From: M1-B18 sp048264125
GTDB taxonomy: Bacteria > Bacillota > Clostridia > Peptostreptococcales > Natronincolaceae
NCBI GenBank assembly: GCA_048264125.1
Contig: JBLXDM010000006.1
Location: 124,001 to 188,000 of the forward strand
Direction of reading: 5' to 3'
DNA: 64,000 nt
Shown here: positions 42,281 to 51,223 of the stretch, piece after piece
Position numbering within the stretch: the stretch's first letter is position 1
Layout: every line of letters starts with the position of its first letter
Translations under genes and position numbers: made by a program
The notes under the pieces: model-generated
Told to the model about the DNA's origin: nothing
What the model saw: only the letters and a program-made list of their open reading frames with translations
Database searches by the model: none

Positions 42281-42301
42281 CTAGGTGTAAATCACCTTCA
42301 T
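42281..42301 (-). CDS. Possible 6-residue micro-ORF
   Basis: ATG at 42301, with AAAGGAGG about 9 nt upstream, encodes MKVIYT followed by TAG. Only the ribosome site and its repetition through the cluster argue for it. Confidence 0.2.
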   Translation of the reverse strand: MKVIYT

Positions 42302-42350
42302 GATTTTTTCCTCCTTTCGATGTATTTAAACTTGAATTTAATTTTTTGCA

Positions 42351-42380
42351 TTAAAAAAGCCATAGCTTTATACTATGGCT
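42351..42380 (-). terminator. Terminator/attenuator hairpin, second of a tandem pair
   Basis: On the minus strand AGCCATAG, loop of 7, CTATGGCT, then TTTTTTAA. It shares the stem sequence with the hairpin at 42436-42475, so the pair arose by duplication. Confidence 0.65.
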
Positions 42381-42435
42381 TGAGGACACAAAAATAGTGC
42401 ATACCTTCAAATATCCCCAAAGGGATAAAAGGATT

Positions 42436-42475
42436 TAAAAAAGCCATAGAATGCATATGCACATACTATGGCCCT
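42436..42475 (-). terminator. Terminator/attenuator hairpin, first of a tandem pair
   Basis: On the minus strand GGCCATAG, a 16-nt loop with TGCATATGCA, CTATGGCT, then TTTTTTAAA. It follows the 28-residue ORF at 42499-42585. Confidence 0.6.
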
Positions 42476-42498
42476 AAATTTTTAGTTAGAATAATAAA

Positions 42499-42585
42499 CT
42501 AAAGGCGAGACATATGTCGTGCATAATAATTATTTAGTTCAGCTGCTAAAATTCCTTTTTCTAACTTGATGGTTGCGATTGTCAT
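42499..42585 (-). CDS. 28-residue micro-ORF upstream of tandem terminators
   Basis: ATG at 42585 with AAAGGAGG about 9 nt upstream encodes MTIATIKLEKGILAAELNNY followed by 8 more residues ending MSRL. It heads the minus-strand cluster. A small peptide gene or a leader for the terminators downstream are both possible. Confidence 0.45.
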   Translation of the reverse strand: MTIATIKLEKGILAAELNNYYARHMSRL

Positions 42586-42689
42586 TTTGCACGACCTCCT
42601 TTACATTTATTTACTTTACTATTATATCCTGCATTGGAAAAAAATACAACAACAAATTTATATTTTACAAATTTGTAATATTTCGCCTT

Positions 42690-43169
42690 TTAAATAAAGA
42701 GCTGCATATTGGAGGAGAGGGCATCTGAAAGATATTCCTTTGCCTCCATTATCTTAACCTCCGGTATAAACTCCTCCTGCTTAAAGCCCATTACATCAGT
42801 AGAAAGCTTGCAGGCACAGAATTTTACACCCTTCTTTTGCGCACCCTTTAAGAAAGCGATTAAAGGCGGTGCATTATCCTCCTCCATCATATCCAGCAGC
42901 ATTTCCTTGCCCAGGCCCGCAAAATTCATTTTAGACAGAGGCAGCTCATTTGGCCCCTTGGGAGTCATCATGCCAAACATTTTCTCGTACATGCTCTTGT
43001 CCTCGGTGGTAAATTTCTCGGGGTCACGAACTAAGAATAAACCCCAGAAGGCAAAAAATATAGTAACATCAACCTCTAGCTCTCTGGCACTATTGGCAAG
43101 TATCAGGGCTGCCAGTGCTTTGTCATATTCACCGCTAAATAATAAAAGATTCAGCTTTTTATTCTCCAA
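42690..43169 (-). CDS. DsrE/DsrF-like (peroxiredoxin-family, COG2210-type) protein
   Basis: 159 residues, TTG start with GGGGAGGA 9 nt upstream. DsrE fold: KKLNLLLFSGEYDKALAALILANSARELEVDVTIFFAFWGLFLV, a variable middle with KMFGMMTPKGPNELPLSKMNF, and PPLIAFLKGAQKKGVKFCACKLSTDVMGF, where the two cysteines (CAC) sit at the usual position for sulfur relay. Such proteins carry persulfide sulfur or act in redox sensing. A cysteine-desulfurase-like gene is the next gene on the same strand. Confidence 0.85.
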   Translation of the reverse strand: MENKKLNLLLFSGEYDKALAALILANSARELEVDVTIFFAFWGLFLVRDPEKFTTEDKSMYEKMFGMMTPKGPNELPLSKMNFAGLGKEMLLDMMEEDNAPPLIAFLKGAQKKGVKFCACKLSTDVMGFKQEEFIPEVKIMEAKEYLSDALSSNMQLFI

Positions 43170-43228
43170 ATCAGTATTCCTCCCCTTGTTAGAATACTAA
43201 TATTTTGTCCTTAAGAGCAATAATTATC

Positions 43229-43307
43229 CTAGTACCTTGTGTCACTTAAATCATTGGATAGCTCCCGGTATAATTTACCTCAACGTTTAAATGACGCAAG
43301 GCACTAG
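43229..43307. repeat. 79-bp imperfect palindrome related to the MITE ends
   Basis: Left arm starts CTAGTACCTTGTGTCA, the right arm ends GACGCAAGGCACTAG. The 22-nt arms differ at three positions, all G-U compatible when read as minus-strand RNA. The CTAGTGCCTTG ends match those of the 160-bp elements, but the interior is different. Confidence 0.65.
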
Positions 43308-43329
43308 CACCTTATGTAGTCTTATTAAA

Positions 43330-44673
43330 TTAGAAAAGCTCTGGCATATCAGAATACTTCTGAAGATAGTATTTTTTGTTAAGTATAATTTTGTTCAATT
43401 GAAGAGCTAAGGCATCAATTTCTGGAATTGTATTATACAGACCAAGGCTAATCCTAACCATTCCTGGTCTTTCTACCTTAGGCTGGTTAATTCTTTCCTC
43501 CAGCTCCTGCTGAGAAATTCCCAGTAGCCTTTGAATATAGGGCTGGGCACAGAAGCACCCGTTTCTTACTGCAATTCCGCCTTCGTAGGATAGGATTTTA
43601 GCCACCATATGATGGGAAAGGCCGGCTACATTAAAGGGTACTATCGCCACCCTATCCTCCTTGTAGTCGTTGGAGCAATAAACCTCAATATCCCTCAGCT
43701 GGCATAGCCGGTAGATTGTGTAGTCCGCCAGAGCCCTTTCGTTTTCCTCAAGGGTTTTCATCCCCAGACTGTCAAGGGTCTTTATGGCAGCCACCAATGC
43801 CACCACCCCCATAATGTTAGGTGAGCCGGCCTCCTCCTTGTGGGGAAGCTCTGCCCAGGTGACAAGCTCCGGTGTGACGATATCGACGGTTCCGCCTCCT
43901 ACAATGTCCGGTGCCTGACCCTCCAGCATATCATTTCTGGCAATCAGAACGCCGATGCCAAAGGGGGCATACATCTTGTGGCCGGAAAAAACCAAAAAAT
44001 CGATGTGCTCCGGTGAGCTATGGGGCTTCATATCCACCACTGCATGGGGCACCAGCTGCGCACCGTCAACTAAAATCAGTGCACCGTGCTTATGGGCCAG
44101 TGCGGCGGCCTTATGTATTGGGTTTTTATAGCCGGTTACGTTGGAGGCACCGGTGACGGTCACCAGCTTAACCTTCCCCTTATATGCAATGAGCTTTCTT
44201 TCCAAGTCCTCCAGCTGAAGCCTCCCCTGGCTGTCAATGGCAACATAGTCAACACTAAAGCCCCTCCTCCAGGGCAAATCATTGGAGTGGTGCTCCATGA
44301 AGGTGGACAAAACCACCGAGTTCGGGAATTTAAACCTAAGGTGGTGAGCCAGCTTATTAATTGCCTCGGTGGTGTTTTTAACAAAAATAATACTGTCTTT
44401 TTCGGGGCAGCCATTAACAAAGTCGGCAACTATCCTCCGGCTGTCCTCGTAAAAATAGGACACATATTGTGACTTATAACCAGTGCCACGATGCACAGAG
44501 GAATATAGGGGGGAGAAATCAGTGATAGCCTTCAATACGGAAAGAAAGGGGGGAGTGGTGGCTGCATTGTCAAGGTTGATTGCTGTTGTTAACTCGCCGT
44601 TGATCAAGGGAATTTTTGTATCTACACCTGCTACCAGTCTGCGATAGCTAGAATAACAGTTAACCGTCCTCAT
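43330..44673 (-). CDS. Class V aminotransferase, cysteine desulfurase-like (SufS/CsdA type)
   Basis: 447 residues from the ATG at 44673 (AGGTGA upstream; GTG at 44682 is less likely). PLP enzyme: NLDNAATTPP, FVKNTTEAINKLA, STFMEHHSNDLPW, VTGASNVTGY, ILVDGAQLVPH, the PLP lysine in FLVFSGHKMYAPFG and, near the C-terminus, the candidate active Cys in VRNGCFCAQPYI. The VRNGCFCAQP form differs from the RxGHHCAQP of classical SufS. It could release sulfur from cysteine for the DsrE-like protein, or act on another substrate. No suf or isc genes are adjacent. Confidence 0.85.
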   Translation of the reverse strand: MRTVNCYSSYRRLVAGVDTKIPLINGELTTAINLDNAATTPPFLSVLKAITDFSPLYSSVHRGTGYKSQYVSYFYEDSRRIVADFVNGCPEKDSIIFVKNTTEAINKLAHHLRFKFPNSVVLSTFMEHHSNDLPWRRGFSVDYVAIDSQGRLQLEDLERKLIAYKGKVKLVTVTGASNVTGYKNPIHKAAALAHKHGALILVDGAQLVPHAVVDMKPHSSPEHIDFLVFSGHKMYAPFGIGVLIARNDMLEGQAPDIVGGGTVDIVTPELVTWAELPHKEEAGSPNIMGVVALVAAIKTLDSLGMKTLEENERALADYTIYRLCQLRDIEVYCSNDYKEDRVAIVPFNVAGLSHHMVAKILSYEGGIAVRNGCFCAQPYIQRLLGISQQELEERINQPKVERPGMVRISLGLYNTIPEIDALALQLNKIILNKKYYLQKYSDMPELF

Positions 44674-44749
44674 AAATGTCACCTACCCGTTTTAATCTTT
44701 CAAACTATTTTATTCGGGGGACGGGATATGGGTGTCAAAAAAAGCTGGC

Positions 44750-44779
44750 AAAAGAAAAGGACCTACAAAAAGTAGGCCC
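44750..44779 (-). terminator. Terminator of the parvulin gene
   Basis: On the minus strand GGGCCTAC, loop TTTTT, GTAGGTCC (one G-U pair), then TTTTCTTTT, 30 bp after the stop codon at 44812. Confidence 0.8.
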
Positions 44780-44811
44780 AGTGGGTATATAAATCCCTTT
44801 AATTAAATTAA

Positions 44812-45570
44812 TTATAGATTAACCTTCACCTCGTATTTATCCTTTAAGGCACTTACTCTGCCATAGTAGGCCTCCTGCTGCTTCATTGACAATAGCTGCT
44901 TAGCCAAGGAATCTCTAACCTCCTGATAGGATTTATGTCCTTCTTCCCTTGCATCGGTAACCTTAATGATATGATAGCCGAAATTTGTCTTAACCGGTTC
45001 GCTGATTTCATCAAGGGCTAATTCAAAGGCAGCCTTTTCGAATTCAGGCACCATAGCACCCTTTCCAAAGAAGCCCAGCTCACCACCCTTTTGGCTTGAG
45101 GGGCATTTAGAATATTTTTCAGCTGCTTCTGCAAAGGAAAGACCGGACTTGATTTCTTCGATTATTTCCTCTGCCTTAGCGAGGTCCTCAACCAAAATAT
45201 GGCTTGCATTGATGGTTCTTGGACTCGTGAATTTCTCTTTATTGTCTTCATAATATTTTTTAACATCGTCCTCGGATACCGAAACATCCTTTAACAGGTT
45301 GTTTATGGCAAATTGCTTAAGTAAGGCATTCTTAGTTCGTTCCACCTCATCAAGATAAAGCTGCTCCTGATCAAGCTTTAATTCCAGAGCATCCAGATAA
45401 AATAGCTCCTGAAAAACCAGCTCCTCGATTAATTTCTTTTTGCCCTCCTCAGTAGAATATTGCTGGGCCTTCATAGGGTCCAGGGTCATCAGCACCATTT
45501 CGATATCCTGCTGAGTAATTTCTCTGTCTCCTACTGTTGCAATAACCGGATTATTTTTGTTTGCCTCCAT
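44812..45570 (-). CDS. Parvulin-type peptidyl-prolyl isomerase (PpiC/PrsA family, no signal peptide)
   Basis: 252 residues from the ATG at 45570 (AAAGGAGAG upstream; an in-frame ATG at 45588 overlaps that site). Helical SurA_N-like N-terminus with TVGDREITQQDIEMVLMTLD, then the rotamase domain SPRTINASHILVEDLAKAEEIIEEIKSG, KYSKCPSSQKGGELGFFGKGAMVPEFEKAAF and VKTNFGYHIIKV. PrsA relatives are lipoproteins; this one lacks any signal peptide and should be cytoplasmic, a form common in clostridia. Confidence 0.9.
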   Translation of the reverse strand: MEANKNNPVIATVGDREITQQDIEMVLMTLDPMKAQQYSTEEGKKKLIEELVFQELFYLDALELKLDQEQLYLDEVERTKNALLKQFAINNLLKDVSVSEDDVKKYYEDNKEKFTSPRTINASHILVEDLAKAEEIIEEIKSGLSFAEAAEKYSKCPSSQKGGELGFFGKGAMVPEFEKAAFELALDEISEPVKTNFGYHIIKVTDAREEGHKSYQEVRDSLAKQLLSMKQQEAYYGRVSALKDKYEVKVNL

Positions 45571-45997
45571 AAATACTCTCCTTTTCATATAGCAGGTTTA
45601 TAGCATGCTATATATGTTTATTTTTTATTCAGGGGACCCCTTTGGCGCAGTGCACCCTGCCGCCTCGCCGTCTCGTCGGTGTTGGCACCACAATTCCAAC
45701 AAATCATATCAGAAAAACTAAAAAAAGTCCACCGCTTTAGAGAAAGTACATCCTTGCTATTATGGTGCTTATACACAAAAAAATTCAAGAAAATTCTGTT
45801 TACCATGCTAGAATTGCTTGACGATGGAAATATTAATAGATATACTTGTTACATATTTTATTGTATAGGAGTTGGACCATAAGGTGCTATGCAATAGTAG
45901 ACTTCTAAAGAGGTATCCTCTTGATAAGATAGGGAGGAAACAGTGAAGTCTTACATTATATTCATTGGAAAAAATACTTATGCAAGGAGTAGATGGC
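45571..45997. other. Intergenic region, with a palindrome and a GC-rich patch
   Basis: A perfect palindrome TATAGCATGCTATA lies at 45599-45612, just upstream of the parvulin gene. A GC-rich patch (about 45630-45695) holds a minus-strand frame of 29 codons from an ATG at 45707 starting MICWNCGANTDETARRQG, which looks like the beginning of a zinc ribbon but has no ribosome site. I do not call it a gene. The rest is AT-rich. Confidence 0.4.
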
Positions 45998-47074
45998 ATG
46001 AAATTACCACCGTTAAAAATTGGGGAACTGGTTGCAAATGTTCCTATCATACAGGGGGCTATGGGTGTAGGAGTATCCCTTTCAAAGCTGGCTTCGGCAG
46101 TGGCGAATGAAGGCGCTATTGGGGTGATATCTGGGGTTCAAATCGGCTATAGAGAGGAAGACTTTGAATCAAATAACGGCGAGGCCAACCTAAGGGCTCT
46201 GCGAAAGGAAATCAGAAAAGCAAGGGAGCTTAGTCCCAATGGTATTCTAGGAGTTAATCTTCTGGTGGCTATAAATAACTATAGGGAAATGGTTATGGCT
46301 GCCGTGGAGGAAAAAATAGATTTGATTATTTCAGGTGCGGGGCTGCCTACAGAGCTGCCGGCGTTGGTTAAGGGCAGCAAAACAAAAATTGCGCCTATCG
46401 TATCCTCCGGAAAGGCCGCTGCATTGATAGCTAAGCTATGGCAGCGAAAATTTGATTATTTGCCGGATTTAGTAATTGTAGAAGGTCCCGAGGCAGGAGG
46501 CCACCTAGGCTTTTCGGTGGAGGAGCTTAGCAAAGAGCCGAAGCCGGATTTGGCAAAAATAGTGACTGAGGTAATGGAGGCATTAAATCCCTTTGCTACA
46601 GCAGCTGGGAAAGAGATTCCAGTAGTTGCGGCAGGAGGAATATTCAATGGCGCAGATATAGCTAAGTTCTTAAAGCTAAAGGCTGCTGGCGTTCAGATGG
46701 CAACACGCTTTGTGGCAACTGAGGAATGCGATGCGGATATCGCCTTTAAGGAGGCATATGTCAATGCGAAGCAGGAGGATGTGCAGCTGGTTAAAAGCCC
46801 AGTAGGCATGCCTGGAAGAGCAATTAGAAATAAGCTTCTGGAAAGGCTAGAGGTTGGTAACGAGAAAATTAAAAAATGCTACAACTGCCTAAAGCCCTGC
46901 GACCCTAAAGTAAGCCCCTATTGTATCTCAAAGGCCCTGATAGATTCCGTAAAGGGTGATGTAGAAAACGGACTGGTGTTTTCCGGTACAAATGCGTACC
47001 TGATAGATAAGATAACCACCGTAAAGGAGCTTATAAAACAGCTGGTGGAAGAGGCCGAAGAGGCATATATATAA
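45998..47074 (+). CDS. NAD(P)H-dependent flavin oxidoreductase (nitronate monooxygenase / FabK-like)
   Basis: 358 residues from the ATG at 45998 with AAGGAG 8 nt upstream. FMN barrel of the NMO/FabK family: PIIQGAMGVGVS, SAVANEGAIGVIS, LGVNLLVAINNY, LIISGAGLPTELP, KIAPIVSSGKAA, the motif EGPEAGGHLGF, PVVAAGGIFNGADIAKFLKLKAAGVQMATRF. The C-terminal CYNCLKPCDPKVSPYC is Cys-rich, as in clostridial members. FabK would be expected in a fatty-acid operon, which is absent, so nitronate monooxygenase-type activity or an uncharacterised flavin reductase is more likely. Confidence 0.86.
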   Translation: MKLPPLKIGELVANVPIIQGAMGVGVSLSKLASAVANEGAIGVISGVQIGYREEDFESNNGEANLRALRKEIRKARELSPNGILGVNLLVAINNYREMVMAAVEEKIDLIISGAGLPTELPALVKGSKTKIAPIVSSGKAAALIAKLWQRKFDYLPDLVIVEGPEAGGHLGFSVEELSKEPKPDLAKIVTEVMEALNPFATAAGKEIPVVAAGGIFNGADIAKFLKLKAAGVQMATRFVATEECDADIAFKEAYVNAKQEDVQLVKSPVGMPGRAIRNKLLERLEVGNEKIKKCYNCLKPCDPKVSPYCISKALIDSVKGDVENGLVFSGTNAYLIDKITTVKELIKQLVEEAEEAYI

Positions 47075-47077
47075 CAC

Positions 47078-47116
47078 AAAGAGACAAAGGGGACGACGGT
47101 TCCTTTTGTCTCTTTT
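47078..47116 (+). terminator. Terminator with REP-like core
   Basis: AAAGAGACAAAGG pairs with CCTTTTGTCTCTTTT around a loop containing GGACGACGGTTCC, resembling the REP core GGGGACGGTTC. It is 4 bp past the stop codon and ends in a T-tract, so a REP-type unit seems to serve as a terminator. Confidence 0.65.
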
Positions 47117-47254
47117 AATTGTATATTGTACAAGTAAATTTTTATGCATTGTTTTTGTTTTACATAAAGGAAAAAATAACGCAGAAGCTAAATAAACAAT
47201 GTAATGATATCAATATTTGTTGTTGTCAAAGTAGGACTAAAGGGTAAAAATATA

Positions 47255-47283
47255 TTGAAACATTAGAATATTTATTATATAAT
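47255..47283 (+). promoter_or_regulatory. Promoter of pyruvate carboxylase
   Basis: TTGAAA (47255-47260) and TATAAT (47278-47283) with a 17-bp spacer. The AT-rich leader of about 85 nt before pyc shows no clear structure. Confidence 0.75.
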
Positions 47284-47377
47284 TAAAGATAAAAGTTGTA
47301 TAAATAAATATTAGAAATAATGCATAAAAATACATTTGTTACTATTATTTAATACAAAATTAAGGAGTGAAATCAGG

Positions 47378-50300
47378 ATGTCTATTAAAAAATTTAAGCG
47401 GGTGATGGTGGCTAATCGTGGCGAAATAGCCATTCGTATCTTTAGAGCCTGCAAAGAGCTGGGAATACGTACAGTGGCTATTTATTCAAATGAAGATAAA
47501 ACCTCTTTATTTAGAACCAAGGCTGACGAAGCCTACCTGATAGGCAAGAATAAGGGGCCCATCGAAGCCTATTTGGGCATTGATGAAATTATTGATCTAG
47601 CTCTTAAAAAGGGCGTGGATGCAATTCATCCCGGATATGGCTTCCTTGCGGAAAATCCGGAGTTTGCCAGAAAGTGTAAGGAGGCTGGTATTGTATTTAT
47701 CGGGCCATCCCATGAAATGATAGAACAGCTGGGGGATAAAATACAGTCCAAAATTGTTGCTAAGGGTGCAAATGTCCCCGTAATTCCGGGGGTTGAGAAG
47801 CCCATTAAGTCGGAGGATGAGGCAAAGGAATTTGCTCAGCTCTGTGGTTATCCTGTAATGATAAAGGCTGCTGCCGGCGGTGGCGGACGGGGCATGAGAA
47901 TTGTCCATAGGGAGGCGGACCTGATTGAAGCCTTCCACAGTGCTAAGAATGAAGCAAAAAAGGCCTTTGGTATAGAGGATATATTCGTAGAAAAATATCT
48001 GGAGAAGCCTAAGCATATAGAGGTTCAGATATTGGGAGACCAGCATGGCAATATGGTGCATCTTTTTGAAAGGGATTGCTCTATTCAAAGAAGGCATCAA
48101 AAGCTGATAGAGTTCACACCGGCAATATCCATTTCTGATGAAAAGCGTCAGGCCATTTGTAATGATGCCCTAAAGATAGCCCAGGCAGTAAGCTATAGCA
48201 ATGCCGGTACGGTGGAATTTTTGGTGGATAAGCATGGCAACCATTACTTTATTGAAATGAATCCCAGAATTCAGGTGGAGCATACAGTAACGGAAATGGT
48301 TACTGGCTACGATATCGTACAGAGCCAAATATTAATAGCACAGGGCTACCCTTTAAGCTCAGCAGAAGTAGGTATACCCTCTCAGGAGGCAATTACCATC
48401 AGAGGCTATGCCATACAATGCCGTGTAACCACAGAGGACCCTGCAAACAATTTTGCTCCTGACACAGGCAAGATAGATGTCTACAGAACCGGCTCAGGCT
48501 TTGGTATCAGGCTGGACGGAGGGAACGGATTTACTGGAGCGGTGGTAAGTCCATACTATGACAGCTTACTGGTAAAGGTAACCTCATGGTCCAGAACCTT
48601 TGAGGACGCCATAAGAAAATCCATAAGATCAATTAAGGAGCTGGCTGTGGCAGGCGTCAAAACAAACACAGGCTTCCTAATTAACGTGCTGAATCACGAG
48701 GATTTCTTAGTAGGTGAATGTCATACAGGCTTTATAGCAGAGAATCCGGAGCTGTTTGATATAGCCCCTAAGACAAATAAGGAGCTTAAGGTATTAAGAT
48801 ACTTAGGCGAGAAGGTAGTCAATGAAACTAAGGGAGTTAAGAAGGACTTTGACGTGCCGGCGGTGCCCAAGGTAGTTAAGCCTGAAAATCTAAGGGGTAC
48901 AAAGCAGATATTGGACGAAGAAGGTCCCGATGGCTTGGTAAAATGGATAAAGGCTCAAAATAAGCTTTTGTTAACTGATACCACCATGAGGGATGCCCAC
49001 CAGTCCTTAATGGCTACTAGGGTGAGAACCAAGGATATGACGAAAATAGCCAAGGCCACCTCGGTAATGGCTAAGGATCTTTTCTCTCTGGAAATGTGGG
49101 GAGGGGCCACCTTTGATGTTGCATATAGATTCTTAAAGGAGTCCCCATGGGCCCGTCTTGAGGAGCTAAGGAGAAAAATACCGAATATATTATTCCAGAT
49201 GCTGATAAGAGGCGCCAATGGCGTTGGATATAAGAACTACCCCGACAATGTCATAAGGGAGTTCATCAAGGAATCAGCCACTTCAGGTATAGATGTATTT
49301 AGGGTATTCGATTCCCTAAATTGGCTTAGAGGCATGGAGGTAGCAATTGATGAGGTCAGAAATGTAAATAAAATAGCCGAAGCATGTATATGCTACACCG
49401 GCGATATTCTAGACTCCAGCAAGGATAAGTATTCTTTAAAATACTATGTAGATATGGCAAAGGAGCTTGAAAAAATGGGAGCGCATATACTGGCTATAAA
49501 GGATATGTCAGCTTTACTTAAGCCCTATGCAGCAGATAAATTGATTAGAGCTCTGAAGGATGAAATATCCATACCTATTCATCTCCATACCCATGACACC
49601 AGCGGCAACGGAGTTGCCACCTTGCTGATGGCGGCAGAGGCAGGAGTAGATATCGTGGATACTGCCTTCAACAGCATGTCGGGCTTAACCAGCCAGCCGG
49701 CCTTAAACTCGATAGTGGCAGCCCTGGAAAATACCTCAAGGGCAACCGGCATCAACATTGATGATATTGAGGAAATAGACAATTATTGGAGTGCCGTCAG
49801 ACCTGTTTATTCTCAATTTGAATCCGACCTGAAATCCGGGACAACAGAGGTATATAAATATGAAATTCCTGGCGGTCAATACTCCAATCTTAAGCCACAG
49901 GTGGAGAGCTTCGGTCTGGGACATCGCTTCAAGGATGTTAAGGTTATGTATAAAAGAGTCAATGACATGGTGGGAGATATAGTAAAGGTTACGCCATCCT
50001 CAAAAATGGTGGGGGATATGGCTATATTCATGGTGCAAAATGATCTAACGGAGGAAAACATCTACGATAAGGCGAAGGATATGACCTTCCCGGACTCCGT
50101 GGTTTCATATTTCATGGGAATGATGGGTCAGCCTATGGGGGGCTTCCCGGAGGAGCTTCAACAGCTGGTGCTTAAGGGTGATGAGCCTATAACCACAAGA
50201 CCTGGTGAGCTTTTAGAACCAGAGGATTTTGACAAAATACAAAAGCATCTGGAGGAGAGCTTTAAATATAAGCCTACAAACAAGGATGTACTAAGCTATG

Positions 50301-50812
50301 CGTTGTATCCGAAGGTATTTGAGGAATACATGAGCTATATCAGTGAATATGGAGACCTAAGCAGAATGGGCAGCGACATATTCTTCCACGGATTATTTGA
50401 GGGAGAGACCTGTGAGATTGAAATAGCAGAAGGAAAGACCCTGATAATAAAGCTTCTAGAAATTGGAAAGCTGGATGCGGAGGGACAAAGGACCATTGCC
50501 TTCGAGGTAAATGGTAATAGACGGGAAATAAAGGTTCTGGATAAGGCCAGCGGTGCAGAGAAAAAGGTTAGCTATACTCAGATGGCGGACCCTGACAATA
50601 CAAATGAAATAGGTGCCAGCATACCGGGAACAGTGGTAAAGGTGCTTGTCAACGAAGGGGAGACGGTGACTGAGGGCCAGAGCATTATGGTGGTTGAAGC
50701 TATGAAGATGGAGACCAATATTTCAGCCCCAGCAGCGGGTACAATAGATGTGATATATGTTAAGGAAAAGCAGCAGGTTAAGGCAGGAGAGCTATTGATA
50801 AAGCTTAAATAA
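47378..50812 (+). CDS. pyc: Pyruvate carboxylase
   Basis: 1144 residues from the ATG at 47378 (GGAG upstream), the full single-chain form. Biotin carboxylase domain (KRVMVANRGEIAIRIFRAC, AAAGGGGRGMRIV, FIEMNPRIQVEHTVTE) about 1-460; carboxyltransferase domain (LLTDTTMRDAHQSLMATRVRT, EMWGGATFDVAYRFL, IPIHLHTHDTSGN with metal ligands) about 530-810; allosteric linker; biotin carrier with the biotin lysine in VVEAMKMETNI at the C-terminus. Makes oxaloacetate from pyruvate, bicarbonate and ATP. Monocistronic, followed by a terminator. It complements the PFOR gene 1 kb downstream. Confidence 0.98.
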   Translation: MSIKKFKRVMVANRGEIAIRIFRACKELGIRTVAIYSNEDKTSLFRTKADEAYLIGKNKGPIEAYLGIDEIIDLALKKGVDAIHPGYGFLAENPEFARKCKEAGIVFIGPSHEMIEQLGDKIQSKIVAKGANVPVIPGVEKPIKSEDEAKEFAQLCGYPVMIKAAAGGGGRGMRIVHREADLIEAFHSAKNEAKKAFGIEDIFVEKYLEKPKHIEVQILGDQHGNMVHLFERDCSIQRRHQKLIEFTPAISISDEKRQAICNDALKIAQAVSYSNAGTVEFLVDKHGNHYFIEMNPRIQVEHTVTEMVTGYDIVQSQILIAQGYPLSSAEVGIPSQEAITIRGYAIQCRVTTEDPANNFAPDTGKIDVYRTGSGFGIRLDGGNGFTGAVVSPYYDSLLVKVTSWSRTFEDAIRKSIRSIKELAVAGVKTNTGFLINVLNHEDFLVGECHTGFIAENPELFDIAPKTNKELKVLRYLGEKVVNETKGVKKDFDVPAVPKVVKPENLRGTKQILDEEGPDGLVKWIKAQNKLLLTDTTMRDAHQSLMATRVRTKDMTKIAKATSVMAKDLFSLEMWGGATFDVAYRFLKESPWARLEELRRKIPNILFQMLIRGANGVGYKNYPDNVIREFIKESATSGIDVFRVFDSLNWLRGMEVAIDEVRNVNKIAEACICYTGDILDSSKDKYSLKYYVDMAKELEKMGAHILAIKDMSALLKPYAADKLIRALKDEISIPIHLHTHDTSGNGVATLLMAAEAGVDIVDTAFNSMSGLTSQPALNSIVAALENTSRATGINIDDIEEIDNYWSAVRPVYSQFESDLKSGTTEVYKYEIPGGQYSNLKPQVESFGLGHRFKDVKVMYKRVNDMVGDIVKVTPSSKMVGDMAIFMVQNDLTEENIYDKAKDMTFPDSVVSYFMGMMGQPMGGFPEELQQLVLKGDEPITTRPGELLEPEDFDKIQKHLEESFKYKPTNKDVLSYALYPKVFEEYMSYISEYGDLSRMGSDIFFHGLFEGETCEIEIAEGKTLIIKLLEIGKLDAEGQRTIAFEVNGNRREIKVLDKASGAEKKVSYTQMADPDNTNEIGASIPGTVVKVLVNEGETVTEGQSIMVVEAMKMETNISAPAAGTIDVIYVKEKQQVKAGELLIKLK

Positions 50813-50820
50813 ATTAACAG

Positions 50821-50874
50821 AAGGGAGGCTTTGCCGACGGTAAATTGCCGGTGGTAATGAACCTCCCTTTTTAT
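50821..50874 (+). terminator. Terminator of pyc
   Basis: AAGGGAGG (50821-50828) pairs with CCTCCCTT (50862-50869) and an inner CCG/CGG-rich stem, followed by TTTTAT. Confidence 0.75.
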
Positions 50875-51223
50875 ATGTTGTCACTGTCTAATTTTGTAGC
50901 CTGCTGTCGCACAAATTAATGAAAATTTTTCCATAATTTTATATTAATACCATTTGAGTTATTGATTTAATATGCGATTTATAATATATTTAATAGGATT
51001 AATGAATGCAGCCAATAGATATTAACATAATATATATAAAATTTGTGCTTATGAGAAAGGAAGTGTAGTATTGGAGGAGTATAGTGTATCTAATTCTTTA
51101 GAACTATTTTGAGTATATATACATAATTATTACATAATTATATGATTTGCTAAAAGGAAATTGGCATTAAGTAAAGAAAAATATACCTTTAGTGGGGAAT
51201 ATTTTTAAGGGTGAGGTAGGTTA
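50875..51223. other. AT-rich intergenic region upstream of the Spo0E-like gene
   Basis: No supported gene. A 13-codon ORF starting TTG at about 51072 with GGAAG upstream (MEEYSVSNSLELF) is too short to call. The region is very AT-rich and probably holds the promoter of the small gene. Confidence 0.35.

Noticed and set aside
42349..42480. CRISPR-like repeated AGCCATAG/CTATGGCT units
   Set aside because: Only two units, each a hairpin with a U-tract on the minus strand, so they are terminators and not an array.
45618..45806. 62-residue minus-strand ORF with a WNCG zinc-ribbon-like stretch
   Set aside because: No ribosome site; the upstream part is AT-rich and unlike protein; GC-rich tail differs from neighbours. 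Possibly a relic.
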